Shown here in pieces: positions 17,518-25,563 of a DNA stretch of 39,813 bases. Below the pieces are notes generated by a model. The model was not told where the DNA came from. It did no database searches and worked only from the letters and a program-made list of their open reading frames with translations. The stretch is from assembly GCA_035565355.1 (NCBI GenBank), contig DATMSM010000046.1, positions 1 through 39,813 on the forward strand, in the 5' to 3' direction. The translations under genes were made by a program, and so were the position numbers. Each line of letters begins with the position of its first letter. Position 1 is the first letter of the stretch. The stretch is from Ga0074130 sp035565355. GTDB taxonomy: Bacteria > Pseudomonadota > Gammaproteobacteria > Burkholderiales > Rhodocyclaceae.

Positions 17518-17844
17518 ATGACAGAGCAACAAGGCAGCGAGTTTGACATCGAGCAGGTGCGCGACGCCTTGCGCGAGGTCATTGATCCGGAGATTGGCAT
17601 GAACATCGTGGATGTCGGCCTGATCTACCGCATCGCCATCGAAGGGCAGACGGTCTTTGTCGATCTGACCATGACCTCTCCGGCCTGTCCCATGGGCGAC
17701 ATGATTCTGGAGGACGTCGATGCGGCGCTCGGCAAATGCGTGCCACCCGGCTATGCGGCCGAGATCCAGCTGGTCTGGGAACCGCCCTGGTCGCCGGCGC
17801 GCATGAGCGCAGAGGCGCGCCAGCATTTCGGCTGGGAAATATGA
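17518..17844 (+). CDS. MIP18/SufT-like metal-sulfur cluster assembly factor (DUF59)
   Basis: A 108-residue MIP18-family protein. The core DALREVIDPEIGMNIVDVGLIYRI, the acidic beta strand VFVDLTMTSPACPMG with the conserved Cys, and a C-terminal VWEPPWSPARMS all fit SufT/PaaD-like proteins that help mature Fe-S proteins. The ATG at 17518 has AAGGAGA 8 nt upstream, while the longer frame from 17461 would read through the operator. NsrR control and the NOR neighbour suggest repair or assembly of NO-damaged Fe-S clusters (inference). Confidence 0.88.
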   Translation: MTEQQGSEFDIEQVRDALREVIDPEIGMNIVDVGLIYRIAIEGQTVFVDLTMTSPACPMGDMILEDVDAALGKCVPPGYAAEIQLVWEPPWSPARMSAEARQHFGWEI

Positions 17845-17854
17845 GTCGAGCAGC

Positions 17855-18898
17855 ATGAGCCGGCCTGTGCGTCTGGTCCTGTTCGCGGCGGCCCTGTGCG
17901 CGCTGGCCACCGGCCTGCTGGCGGGGCTGGCGCGCCTGGGTTTCAATCTGCCGGCGGCAACGCTGGCGGGCCAGCACGGGCCGCTGATGATCTGCGGCGT
18001 ATTCGGCACACTGATCAGTCTTGAACGCGCGGTGGCCATGGGCCAGCGCTGGCCCTATCTCGCGCCGGGGCTCGCGGCGCTGGGCGTGATCGGCGTGCTG
18101 GCCGGGCTGTCGCCGGAGTGGGCGGCGCTGCCCTTCATCGCGGCGGCGGCCGTGCTGAGCATTGCCAGCGTGAAGCTCTGGTACGGACAGAAGGTGATGC
18201 ATCTCGCCACCCTGGCGCTGGCATCGCTGCTGTGGCTGCTCGGCAATCTGCTGTGGTGGCGCGCCGGCTTTGCGCTGCCGGCGGTGCCGGCCTGGCTGGC
18301 CTTTCTGGTGCTGACCATTGCCGGCGAGCGGCTGGAGCTGTCGCGTTTCCTGCCCACGCCGCCTTCGGCGCATCGCCTCTTCGCCGCCTGGGCGCTGCTG
18401 CTCACGGCTGGTGCGCTCTGGCCGCAGCCGCTGCTGTTTGCCCTGGCCCTGATCGGTCTCGTGGTCTGGCTGCTGCGCCACGATATCGTGCGCCGCACCT
18501 TGCGGCAGGACGGCTTGCCGCGCTTTATCGCGGTCTGTCTTGCCAGCGGCTATGTGTGGTTACTGGTCAGTGCCGTCCTGATGCTGCTGGGCGAGTTCGC
18601 GCCCCAGCTGCAGTGGCGCGATGCCAGCCTGCATGCGCTGCTGCTCGGCTTTGTCTTTTCCATGGTCTTCGGCCATGCGCCGATTGTCCTGCCGGCGGTG
18701 GCGCGCCTGCGCCTGCCTTACCACCCGGTGCTGTATCTGCCCTTGCTGGTGCTGCAGTCCAGCCTGGCGCTGCGGCTGCTGGCTAGTGGGCTGGACGACT
18801 TTGCTTTGCGCCAGCAGGCGGGGCTGGCCAATGCGGCCGCCTTGCTGCTGTTTGCCCTGACCGTTCTCGGCCTGCTGCTGTCGGCCCGGAAAAATTGA
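17855..18898 (+). CDS. Multi-TM membrane protein, NnrS-like
   Basis: 347 residues, almost wholly hydrophobic, about ten to twelve TM helices. Features include GLLAGLARLGFNLP, an intramembrane GERLELSRF, and the His-containing segment LHALLLGFVFSMVFGHAPIVLPAVARLRLPYHP near the C-terminus, reminiscent of heme/copper-binding NnrS proteins of NO metabolism. It follows the sufT-like gene by 10 nt and precedes the qNOR gene, so it lies in the NsrR-controlled unit. The NnrS label is by context and general resemblance; the exact family was not confirmed. Its TGA lies inside the FNR-type box for the next gene. Confidence 0.7.
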   Translation: MSRPVRLVLFAAALCALATGLLAGLARLGFNLPAATLAGQHGPLMICGVFGTLISLERAVAMGQRWPYLAPGLAALGVIGVLAGLSPEWAALPFIAAAAVLSIASVKLWYGQKVMHLATLALASLLWLLGNLLWWRAGFALPAVPAWLAFLVLTIAGERLELSRFLPTPPSAHRLFAAWALLLTAGALWPQPLLFALALIGLVVWLLRHDIVRRTLRQDGLPRFIAVCLASGYVWLLVSAVLMLLGEFAPQLQWRDASLHALLLGFVFSMVFGHAPIVLPAVARLRLPYHPVLYLPLLVLQSSLALRLLASGLDDFALRQQAGLANAAALLLFALTVLGLLLSARKN

Positions 18899-18908
18899 TC
18901 TGGATCAG
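18895..18908. promoter_or_regulatory. FNR/DNR-type box upstream of the qNOR gene
   Basis: TTGAT-CTGG-ATCAG matches the FNR/DNR box at 9 of 10 half-site positions. It overlaps the stop codon of the upstream gene. With -35 TTGACT at 18947-18952 and an AAAATA -10 near 18971-18976, it would sit close to -81.5, an accepted class I position. Confidence 0.65.
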
Positions 18909-18959
18909 GCTTAGCTGAAAAACCCCGCGTTTCCCTGTTTTCGACATTGACTGCCCATA

Positions 18960-18982
18960 AAGATGTATCAAAAATACATCTA
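18960..18982. promoter_or_regulatory. norB: NsrR operator upstream of the qNOR gene
   Basis: A near-perfect 23-bp NsrR palindrome: arms AAGATGTAT (18960-18968) and ATACATCT (18974-18981); the AGATGT/ACATCT cores are 9 nt apart. It overlaps the presumed -10 region (-35 TTGACT at 18947-18952), as expected for repression relieved by NO. It ends 38 nt before the qNOR ATG. Confidence 0.87.
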
Positions 18983-19020
18983 ATGGCGTCGTGCCAGTGA
19001 GGAAGGGAATGAGGGATGCT

Positions 19021-21294
19021 ATGAACACATCACGGAATCTATGGCGCTGGCTCGGCGTCATTTGTCTTCTGTCCTTCGGCGTACTGGGCTGGATGGGTCG
19101 CGAGATCTATCTGGCCGCGCCGCCGATACCCGAGCAGGTAGTGGAGCGGGGCGGTGGGGTGCTCTATACGGGCGATCAGGTCCAACGCGGCCAGCAGGCC
19201 TGGCTTTCGGCCGGCGGCCAGCAGGTTGGTTCGGTCTGGGGACATGGCGGTTATGTGGCGCCGGACTGGTCGGCCGACTGGCTGCACCGCGAAGCGCTGG
19301 CCCTGCGCGAAATTCTGGCGCAGAAAATCTACCAGACCCGCTTCGAACATCTGGGCAGCGGCGAACAGGCGCTGATCTCGGCCAAGATGAAGGAAGAGCT
19401 GCGTCACAACAGCTACGACGCGGCCACCGGCACGCTCACCGTCAGCCCCGAACGCGCCCAGGCCATACGCGAACTGGCCACGCACTACAGCGGCTTGTTC
19501 GGCGCCGAGCCTGAACTTAACGGCCTGCGCGAGCAGTATGCGATGGTGGCCGAATCGCTGCGCGATCCGGTAGACCTGCAGGCCTTGCCCGCCTTTTTCT
19601 TCTGGTCGTCCTGGTCGGCTGCCACCGATCGCCCGGGCGAGAAGGGGCTCTCCTACACCAGCAACTGGCCGCATGAGCCGCTGATCGACAATACGCCGAC
19701 CACGGGCAATGGCATGTGGTCGATTGCCAGCGTGATCCTGCTCATCGCCGGCATCGCCATGATGATCTGGGTGCATTCGCGCGGCCATGAAGAGGCCGAT
19801 CCGGCACCGCTCAAGGCCGATCCGCTGTTCGATCTCAAGCCGACACCGTCGATGAAGGCGACGCGCAAGTACTTCTACGTTGTGATTGGCCTGTTGCTGA
19901 CCCAGGTGGCCATGGGCGCGATCACCGCCCACTATGCGGTCGAAGGGCAGGAGTTCTTCGGCCTGCCGCTGGCGGAAGTGCTGCCTTATGTGACCAGCCG
20001 CACCATCCATACCCAACTCGGCGTGCTGTGGATCGCGACCGCCTGGCTGGCAACCGGCCTGTATATCGCCCCTGCGCTAACGGGCAAGGAGCCGCGTTTT
20101 CAGAAGCTGGGCACCGATGTGCTGTTCTATGCCTTGCTGCTGATCGTGGTCGGTTCCATCGCCTGCGGCTGGGTGGGCACGCAACAGCGCCTGGGCAATG
20201 ACTTTGCCTTCTGGCTGGGTAATCAGGGCCTGGAATACACCAGCATGGGCCGCGTCTGGCAGATCCTGCTCTTCATCGGCCTGCTTTTCTGGCTGCTGCT
20301 GATGGGGCGCGGCCTGTGGCCGGCGCTGAAGACACCGAACGAAAGCCGCGGCCTGATCGCCATGGTCTTCCTCTCGGCCGCCTGTATCGGCGCCTTCTAC
20401 GCCAGCTCGCTGATGTGGGGCCAGAAGACGCACTACGCCATGATCGAGTACTGGCGCTGGTGGCTGGTGCATCTGTGGGTGGAAGGCTTCTTCGAAGTGT
20501 TCGCCACCGCGGTCATCGCGCTGATCTTCACGCGTCTGGGCCTGATCCGCACCAGCACCGCCAATACCGCCATCGTCATGGAGACCATCGTCTTCCTCTT
20601 CGGCGGCATCCTCGGCACCTTGCACCATCTCTACTTCACCGGCACGCCGACTTCGGTGATCGCCGTCGGCGCCATGTTCTCGGCGTTGGAAGTGGTGCCC
20701 CTGGCCCTGGTCGGTTTCGAAGCCTATCGCAACTTCCAGCGTGCAAATTCGGCCCCCTGGCTGGAGACCTATCGCTGGCCGATCTACTGCTTCATCGCCG
20801 TCGGCTTCTGGAATACGGTGGGGGCAGGGCTGCTCGGCTTCGCCATCAACCCGCCGATTGCGCTCTACTACCTGCAAGGGCTCAACATGACGGCAGCCCA
20901 CGGCCACGCAGCACTGTTCGGTGTGTATGGCATGCTCGGCATCGGTCTGCTGCTGTTCTGCCTGCGTGGTTTGTCGCCGCGTGCGGCGTGGAACGATGCG
21001 CTGCTGAGCAAGTCCTTCTGGTCACTCAACATCGGCCTCGCCATGATGGTCTTCATGTCTCTGCTGCCGGCCGGTATCTACCAGGCCTGGGCCAGCATCA
21101 GCGAAGGTCTCTGGTACGCACGCTCGCCCGAGATCATCCACTCCACGGTCATGGAAACCCTGGTCTGGCTGCGCGTGCCCGGCGACATCGTCTTCTCGGT
21201 CGGGGTGCTGTTCCTGGCGGTATTCGCAGTGCGCCTGCTGGGACGCGAGAAGGTGGTTAGCAAGAAGGAGGTTCTGGCCACCGCCAAGCGCTGA
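19021..21294 (+). CDS. norB: Quinol-dependent nitric oxide reductase (qNOR, NorB/NorZ)
   Basis: A 757-residue inner-membrane enzyme reducing two NO to N2O with quinol electrons. The N-terminal TM and large periplasmic domain (RGQQAWLSAGGQQVGSVWGHGGYVAPDW) identify the single-subunit quinol type rather than cNOR, and no norC is near. The catalytic region WVEGFFEVFATAVIALIF with active-site glutamates, and GTLHHLYFTGTP with metal/heme histidines, are conserved. Upstream starts at 18991 and 19009 exist; the ATG at 19021 (MNTSRNLWRW) with GAGGG 5 nt before it fits family length (about 755). NsrR and FNR boxes precede it; a strong terminator follows. Confidence 0.96.
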   Translation: MNTSRNLWRWLGVICLLSFGVLGWMGREIYLAAPPIPEQVVERGGGVLYTGDQVQRGQQAWLSAGGQQVGSVWGHGGYVAPDWSADWLHREALALREILAQKIYQTRFEHLGSGEQALISAKMKEELRHNSYDAATGTLTVSPERAQAIRELATHYSGLFGAEPELNGLREQYAMVAESLRDPVDLQALPAFFFWSSWSAATDRPGEKGLSYTSNWPHEPLIDNTPTTGNGMWSIASVILLIAGIAMMIWVHSRGHEEADPAPLKADPLFDLKPTPSMKATRKYFYVVIGLLLTQVAMGAITAHYAVEGQEFFGLPLAEVLPYVTSRTIHTQLGVLWIATAWLATGLYIAPALTGKEPRFQKLGTDVLFYALLLIVVGSIACGWVGTQQRLGNDFAFWLGNQGLEYTSMGRVWQILLFIGLLFWLLLMGRGLWPALKTPNESRGLIAMVFLSAACIGAFYASSLMWGQKTHYAMIEYWRWWLVHLWVEGFFEVFATAVIALIFTRLGLIRTSTANTAIVMETIVFLFGGILGTLHHLYFTGTPTSVIAVGAMFSALEVVPLALVGFEAYRNFQRANSAPWLETYRWPIYCFIAVGFWNTVGAGLLGFAINPPIALYYLQGLNMTAAHGHAALFGVYGMLGIGLLLFCLRGLSPRAAWNDALLSKSFWSLNIGLAMMVFMSLLPAGIYQAWASISEGLWYARSPEIIHSTVMETLVWLRVPGDIVFSVGVLFLAVFAVRLLGREKVVSKKEVLATAKR

Positions 21295-21307
21295 GCGTTA
21301 GAAAGAA

Positions 21308-21346
21308 ACGGCCCCGCCTCATCGATTCTGAGAGGCGGGGCCGTTT
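21308..21346 (+). terminator. Strong terminator after the qNOR gene
   Basis: A perfect 13-bp stem, ACGGCCCCGCCTC (21308-21320) with GAGGCGGGGCCGT (21332-21344), has an 11-nt loop and runs into TTTT. An A-rich 5' flank could make it work for the convergent DUF883 gene as well. Confidence 0.92.
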
Positions 21347-21387
21347 TGCGTTGACTGGTCGGGCCTACGCAATCGAAAGCCCGAGTT

Positions 21388-21594
21388 TCAGTGGCGCCGA
21401 CTGCCCAGCAGAAAACCCAGCGCGGCACCGGCCAGCAGGGCGATGCCCAGCATCTTGCAGGGATGCTCGCTCAGGTGCGACTCCACTTCCGCCAGCCCGT
21501 CGCTGGCAACCTTCTTGGCCTTGTGCAGGCCTTGGCGCACGGCCTTGTCGGCGTGGTCCGCGCTTTCTTGAATGGTGTCTTTCAGGTCTGTCAT
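21388..21594 (-). CDS. DUF883 (ElaB/YqjD-like) membrane-anchored protein
   Basis: 68 residues: a charged amphipathic helix (MTDLKDTIQESADHADKAVRQ), the segment GLAEVESHLSEHPCKMLG, one C-terminal TM helix (IALLAGAALGFLLG) and a terminal SRRH. This is the ElaB/YqjD/DUF883 layout; in E. coli such proteins tether ribosomes to the inner membrane in stationary phase. SD AGAGGA lies 6-7 nt before the ATG. It is a single-gene unit, convergent with the qNOR gene. Confidence 0.88.
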   Translation of the reverse strand: MTDLKDTIQESADHADKAVRQGLHKAKKVASDGLAEVESHLSEHPCKMLGIALLAGAALGFLLGSRRH

Positions 21595-21673
21595 GATTTT
21601 TCCTCTGCTGAACTGACAGGGTCAGCATAAGCTTCCTGGCAGCCTGCTTCTGTAGGAAAAGCCTGAAATAAAA

Positions 21674-21701
21674 ACGCCCTTGGGCCGGAGGCCAAGGGCG
21701 T
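21674..21701 (-). terminator. Terminator after the HDAC-like gene
   Basis: Stem ACGCCCTTGG (21674-21683) with CCAAGGGCGT (21692-21701). On the minus strand it is followed by TTTTTATTTC, giving a standard intrinsic terminator 30 nt past the stop at 21731. Confidence 0.85.
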
Positions 21702-21730
21702 AGGGAGCGGGCCTGGTACAGGCACCGGAC

Positions 21731-23050
21731 TTATTTCTCGATGTACGTGTCCTGGTCTTTGTCCTGCAGCAGCACCTGCTCATAGGTGTATTTGTCAGCT
21801 CCCGCAAACTGCTCTTCGGCCCAGGCACGGCAGGCATCGCAGCAGAAGCGCGGGATCTGCACCGCAAAGATGGGGCGCTTCGGACGCGACTCGTTGCGCG
21901 ATTCGATGGTGACGGCGCCACCGCAGTCGCTACAGGTGCGCACGGTCTCGACCTGCGATTCACGGATGCCGGCGGTGTCGTAATAAATGCTGTTTTCGCG
22001 CGTGTGGAAAGGCTGGTCCGGGTAAACCTGGCTGCGCAACTCGTGGCGGTTCTTCCACTGGCTGAGCGTGACTTCCTTGAGGCGTTTCAGGTAGTCGCTG
22101 ATGCGCGGGTCCTGGATTTGATCTTCAGCGTCGTAGTCCGGCTCGCGGATCTGCGAATAGTCGCGGCCGGCCATGGCCAGGATGATGCCGGTGTTGATGT
22201 AGGGCAAGGCGCTCTCGATCGAGTAGCCGCCTTCGAGCACCGCGATGTCCGGCTTCAGGCGGTCATTCAGCACCGCATAGCCCTGTGCGGTGAATTTCAT
22301 ATTGGTGATCGGGTCGGAATAGTGATTGTCCTGACCGGCCGAGTTGATGATCAGGTCGGGCTTGAAGTCGGCCAGAATGGGCATCACGATTTCGTCGAGC
22401 ACGTAGAGGAAGCCTTCCTCGCAGGTATTCGGCGGCATGGGCAGATTGATGGTGGTACCGAAGGCGTTCGGTCCCCCCATTTCATCGGGGAAGCCCGAAC
22501 CCGGATAGAGCGTGCGGCCGTCCTGGTGCATGGAGATGAAGAGGGTGTTCGGATCGTGCCAGAAGATGTCCTGCGAACCGTCGCCATGGTGGCAGTCGGT
22601 ATCAACGATGGCGATCTTCTTGATGCCGTTCTTGTCGCCGTACTTCTCGCGGATGTACTCGACCATGATGGCTTCCATGTTCAAGGTACAGAAGCCGCGC
22701 GTGCCGTGCACCACGCGCATGGAGTGGTGGCCGCAGGGGCGAACCAGGGCGAAGGCGTTGTCGACTTCCTTGGTCATCACCTTGTCGGCCGCGGTCAGCG
22801 TGCCGCCGACCGAGATCAGGTGCGAGGCATGCACGAGTTCGTCAATGCCGGGCACGCAGAAGTGCACGCGATTGATGTCTTCCGGCGTGCACAGGTCGGG
22901 CTTGAATTCGAAGATGTTGTCGAAATCGAGCAGGCCTTCCTCGCTGACCTGGTCCTGGGTGTAGAGCAGGCGCTCTTCACGCTCAGGGTGAGTAGGGGAG
23001 ATGGCGTAGTCGAAGGCGGGGAAGAATACGAGTCCGGTTTTCTTTTTCAT
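21731..23050 (-). CDS. Histone deacetylase-superfamily amidohydrolase with C-terminal zinc-ribbon-like tail
   Basis: 439 residues. The arginase/deacetylase fold (about 5-300) keeps the full zinc-hydrolase active site: the GHH pair (107-109), DCHHGDG with ligands D152/H154, SAGQD (D241) and the catalytic tyrosine in LEGGY (Y276). HPEREERL near residue 21 is the usual substrate-mouth motif. Family substrates are acetyl-lysine, acetylpolyamines or related amides. Beyond residue 365 a tail carries CSDC (373/376) and CCDAC (403/404/407), likely a Zn ribbon, unusual for bacterial HDACs. It lies 13 nt behind the HyuA-like gene, so the two form an operon. The true substrate is unknown. Confidence 0.88.
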   Translation of the reverse strand: MKKKTGLVFFPAFDYAISPTHPEREERLLYTQDQVSEEGLLDFDNIFEFKPDLCTPEDINRVHFCVPGIDELVHASHLISVGGTLTAADKVMTKEVDNAFALVRPCGHHSMRVVHGTRGFCTLNMEAIMVEYIREKYGDKNGIKKIAIVDTDCHHGDGSQDIFWHDPNTLFISMHQDGRTLYPGSGFPDEMGGPNAFGTTINLPMPPNTCEEGFLYVLDEIVMPILADFKPDLIINSAGQDNHYSDPITNMKFTAQGYAVLNDRLKPDIAVLEGGYSIESALPYINTGIILAMAGRDYSQIREPDYDAEDQIQDPRISDYLKRLKEVTLSQWKNRHELRSQVYPDQPFHTRENSIYYDTAGIRESQVETVRTCSDCGGAVTIESRNESRPKRPIFAVQIPRFCCDACRAWAEEQFAGADKYTYEQVLLQDKDQDTYIEK

Positions 23051-23063
23051 GATCGATATTCCT

Positions 23064-24725
23064 TTACAGCGTTGCGTGCTTGCTCAGACCAGGTTTGATC
23101 TGCAGGCGGACGCGGAAGTTTTTGCCTGTAGTCGAGCCATCCCGGATGACATTGAAGCTCTGGCTATCCGCCACTTCAATCTCGATATCCTCTTCAGGCG
23201 CGCCGGCAATGCGGGCGATCTTCTGCAGCTTTTCCTTGCCGATTTCGATCAGGTCGTCCATGTCGAAGCCGCGCGGAATATCCGTCTGCACGCCTTCCTC
23301 GGCGATGGACATCAGGCGCTCCTCGGTATCGGCCATCAGCGTCAGTTCGACCGTGGTGCGCGCCATGGCGGCGCCGCTCGCGTTGATTACCTCGGAATTC
23401 TCCGGCACCACCATCTGCATATTGAGCGAATTGCCCAGGGCCGCGGCGATGTAGGGAGCAGGGCCGCCAATGACAATCGCGTCGGCCGGGGCAAGCTGCT
23501 TGCCCTCCAGCATTTCATGAATGGTGTAGACCGGCTTGCTATTCACCTCGGCGATCATGCTGCGCACCTTGGCATTGATGGTGGCGCAGGCCTGATCCAC
23601 AATTGCCTGCGCGGCCTGTTGCGGCGTGGTACGCAGGGCTGCGCCTATGGCCGTCATGGCGGCCAGCGCCTTGGCCTTGTCGCCAACGTCGGCCATGCCC
23701 AGCACGATCATTGCATCCGTCGGCGTCGGCACCGGGCCGTCGAAGGCCATGGCCGGGCCCTTGCGCTCCGGCCCCAGGGCCAGCTTGCCATCCACGACCT
23801 GCACATGGCTGTCGCCGCCCAGGGCGATGGAGTGGGTGAGCAGGCCGCGGATCAGCGTCTTGTGCTCCTCGATCTGCACGCCCTTGGGTTCCAGTAGGGG
23901 GGCGCCGTCGGCAAACAGGGCGATGTCGGTGGTGGTGCCGCCGATGTCGATGGAAACCGAGTCGCGGTCGGTCGGCACATAGGGCAGCACGCCCATGATG
24001 GTCGCTGCCGGGCCGGACAGAATGGTCTGCACCGGGAAGTGGCGCGACTGCTCCAGTTCGATGGTGCCGCCATCGGCCTTGAGAATATAGAGCGGAACGT
24101 TTACGCCCAGTTGCGCAAGATAGGCCTGCAGCTGATCGGCCATGCCGCTGTGCAGACGCCAGACCGCTTCATTCAGATAGGCGGTCGAAATGCGGCGCGG
24201 AAAACTCAGCTCGCCGGACAGCTGGTGGCCCACCGTCACGTGGCTGGCCTCGCCGTCGAGCAGGGCCTGCACCGTCTGTTCATGCGCAGGGCTGCGCGTG
24301 GAGAACTTGCCGATCACGCCGAAATGCTTGATGCCTTGCTTCGCGAATTCCTTCTTGAGTGCCCGGATTTCATCTTCATCAACCCCCTCGGCTTCCATGC
24401 CGCGGTGGTTCATATAGCCCTTCACAAAGGCGGCTCGGTCGCTGAGCGGCAGATCACCATGCGCCACGCCCGGGCCGCTCATCACGATCAGGCCGACCGG
24501 ATCGAGCTGGTGCTGGGCAACCGCATTGGTCGTCATGGTCGTGCTGAGCACGATGCGGCGCAGCTGCTTGATGTCTTCAGGCGTGGTTACCGCCTGGGTG
24601 GCGTTCATGACCGACCGGAGCAGATCGCTCTTGTCCGTCATGACCTTGGATTTACGGAGAATTTTCCCGTTCTGCATCAGAACGGAATCGGTGTGGGTGC
24701 CGCCCACGTCAATACCTAGGATCAT
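23064..24725 (-). CDS. Hydantoinase/oxoprolinase family ATPase (HyuA-like)
   Basis: 553 residues with the HyuA-type actin/ASKHA-like fold: phosphate motif ILGIDVGGTHTDSVLM at the N-terminus, TTMTTNAVAQ, SGPAATIMG near the middle, then SIDIGGTTTDIALF and IVIGGPAPY. These enzymes hydrolyse ATP to open or carboxylate cyclic amides or ketones (hydantoins, 5-oxoproline, acetophenone, acetone). No HyuB or carboxylase partner is in the window; instead it is followed by the HDAC-like gene. The ATG at 24725 (MILGIDVGG) is chosen, although the SD is poor; a TTG at 24764 would nearly coincide with the predicted transcript start. Substrate unknown. Confidence 0.9.
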   Translation of the reverse strand: MILGIDVGGTHTDSVLMQNGKILRKSKVMTDKSDLLRSVMNATQAVTTPEDIKQLRRIVLSTTMTTNAVAQHQLDPVGLIVMSGPGVAHGDLPLSDRAAFVKGYMNHRGMEAEGVDEDEIRALKKEFAKQGIKHFGVIGKFSTRSPAHEQTVQALLDGEASHVTVGHQLSGELSFPRRISTAYLNEAVWRLHSGMADQLQAYLAQLGVNVPLYILKADGGTIELEQSRHFPVQTILSGPAATIMGVLPYVPTDRDSVSIDIGGTTTDIALFADGAPLLEPKGVQIEEHKTLIRGLLTHSIALGGDSHVQVVDGKLALGPERKGPAMAFDGPVPTPTDAMIVLGMADVGDKAKALAAMTAIGAALRTTPQQAAQAIVDQACATINAKVRSMIAEVNSKPVYTIHEMLEGKQLAPADAIVIGGPAPYIAAALGNSLNMQMVVPENSEVINASGAAMARTTVELTLMADTEERLMSIAEEGVQTDIPRGFDMDDLIEIGKEKLQKIARIAGAPEEDIEIEVADSQSFNVIRDGSTTGKNFRVRLQIKPGLSKHATL

Positions 24726-24787
24726 CGTCGTATTAGTGGATGTGTTAGAGATGCAGGCCTGCAAGTTTGCTGACCGCCCTTGGCAAC

Positions 24788-24793
24788 ATTATA
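24788..24793 (-). promoter_or_regulatory. Candidate -10 for the hyuA-HDAC operon
   Basis: A perfect TATAAT on the minus strand would place the transcript start near 24781, 56 nt before the ATG. The -35 (CAAGTT or GCAAGT) is poor, implying an activator. A 12-bp palindrome TGCAGGCCTGCA (24752-24763) lies in the leader and could be an operator. Confidence 0.45.
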
Positions 24794-24840
24794 CGGACGG
24801 CAGACAGGCAACTTGCATGAACCCGTTTCGGCCATAAAAA

Positions 24841-24858
24841 AGCCCGCATTGGCGGGCT
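24841..24858. terminator. Bidirectional terminator between the orphan gene and the hyuA operon
   Basis: Stem AGCCCGC (24841-24847) with GCGGGCT (24852-24858) and a 4-nt loop, flanked by A6 on the left and CTTTTATT on the right. It serves the minus-strand gene ending at 24899. Confidence 0.8.
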
Positions 24859-24898
24859 CTTTTATTCAGCATCACGCTTGCATGGGATTCGTCGTTGT

Positions 24899-25261
24899 TT
24901 ATTTAGCACTTGCCGGTAAAACATCTTGCAAGGCCTTGGCTTGACTCTTTACAAGCATCCGGTGCTTCTGGAAGTTATCGCATTGCTCTTGCGCATGCGT
25001 AAGGTCGGTGAGCAACACAGGTATTCCCGACTCCAGGCGAGTTTTGAGTTCCAGGGCTACGCATTCACTCGCCGAAGCGGCGGTGGTAATTGCTTCAGCG
25101 GAGGCATATTCGTCTACCGTAACGGGCACGCGAAAAACGCTAATCCACATATAGAACGACGAGATTGAGAAAATAAACAGGGCGAACAAGGCCCAGCGGA
25201 GTCCCGTTGGGAAATCGGATGATTGCTTGGAAGAAAAGTTTGCCGTGATCGTTTTCCCCAC
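24899..25261 (-). CDS. Orphan single-TM protein, AT-richer than its surroundings
   Basis: 120 residues from the GTG at 25261 (GGGGGG lies 6 nt upstream); a TTG at 25285 would give 128. One TM helix, ALFALFIFSISSFYMWISV, follows a short polar N-terminus. The remainder is predicted outside the membrane, with two cysteines (ASECVALELK and QEQCDNF) and a helical C-terminus. No family is recognised. Base composition and codon use are visibly less GC-rich than in neighbouring genes, suggesting acquisition. A terminator follows at 24841-24858. Confidence 0.5.
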   Translation of the reverse strand: MGKTITANFSSKQSSDFPTGLRWALFALFIFSISSFYMWISVFRVPVTVDEYASAEAITTAASASECVALELKTRLESGIPVLLTDLTHAQEQCDNFQKHRMLVKSQAKALQDVLPASAK

Positions 25262-25285
25262 CTGAACGCCCCCCAAATTCTTCAA

Positions 25286-25563
25286 GGCCGCAATTGACCT
25301 CGCATGGTTTCCCGATGAGCAACGCGGAAGACTTGCTCAGCACTTGCGGTCAGCTTAACTGCTCTCAACAGGGTATTCAAGATTCCCATTTTTACTTCAT
25401 TCAACGCTACTGCCCGACGAATCCGACGTATTTTTGTTTTGATGTTTTACATAATACACATTATTCACACTTTAGTAGGTAACCGGACATGTCGGGAATC
25501 CGGTTTGCATATGAGGCTCCGCCCGGTGGAATGCCGCCGGAATGACCTACCTCTGGAGAAAAC
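25286..25563. other. Intergenic region upstream of the beta-barrel gene
   Basis: About 280-300 nt without a convincing gene. It is strongly AT-rich at 25380-25480 (for example TTTTACATAATACAC). It holds a -24/-12-like element at 25494-25509 and a good SD (TGGAG) at the end. A 62-codon open frame (25294-25482) looks non-coding. Confidence 0.5.
25494..25509 (+). promoter_or_regulatory. Candidate sigma-54 promoter for the beta-barrel gene
   Basis: GGGAATCCGGTTTGCA: GG (25495-25496) and GC (25507-25508) have the required 12-nt offset, and the -12 element TTTGCA is perfect, but the -24 element matches only GG and one A. Predicted start near 25520, 44 nt before the ATG. Confidence 0.42.

Noticed and set aside
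25294..25482. 62-codon plus-strand frame upstream of the beta-barrel gene
   Set aside because: No SD, unusual residue make-up rich in His, Cys and Phe, AT-rich DNA that better fits a promoter region.
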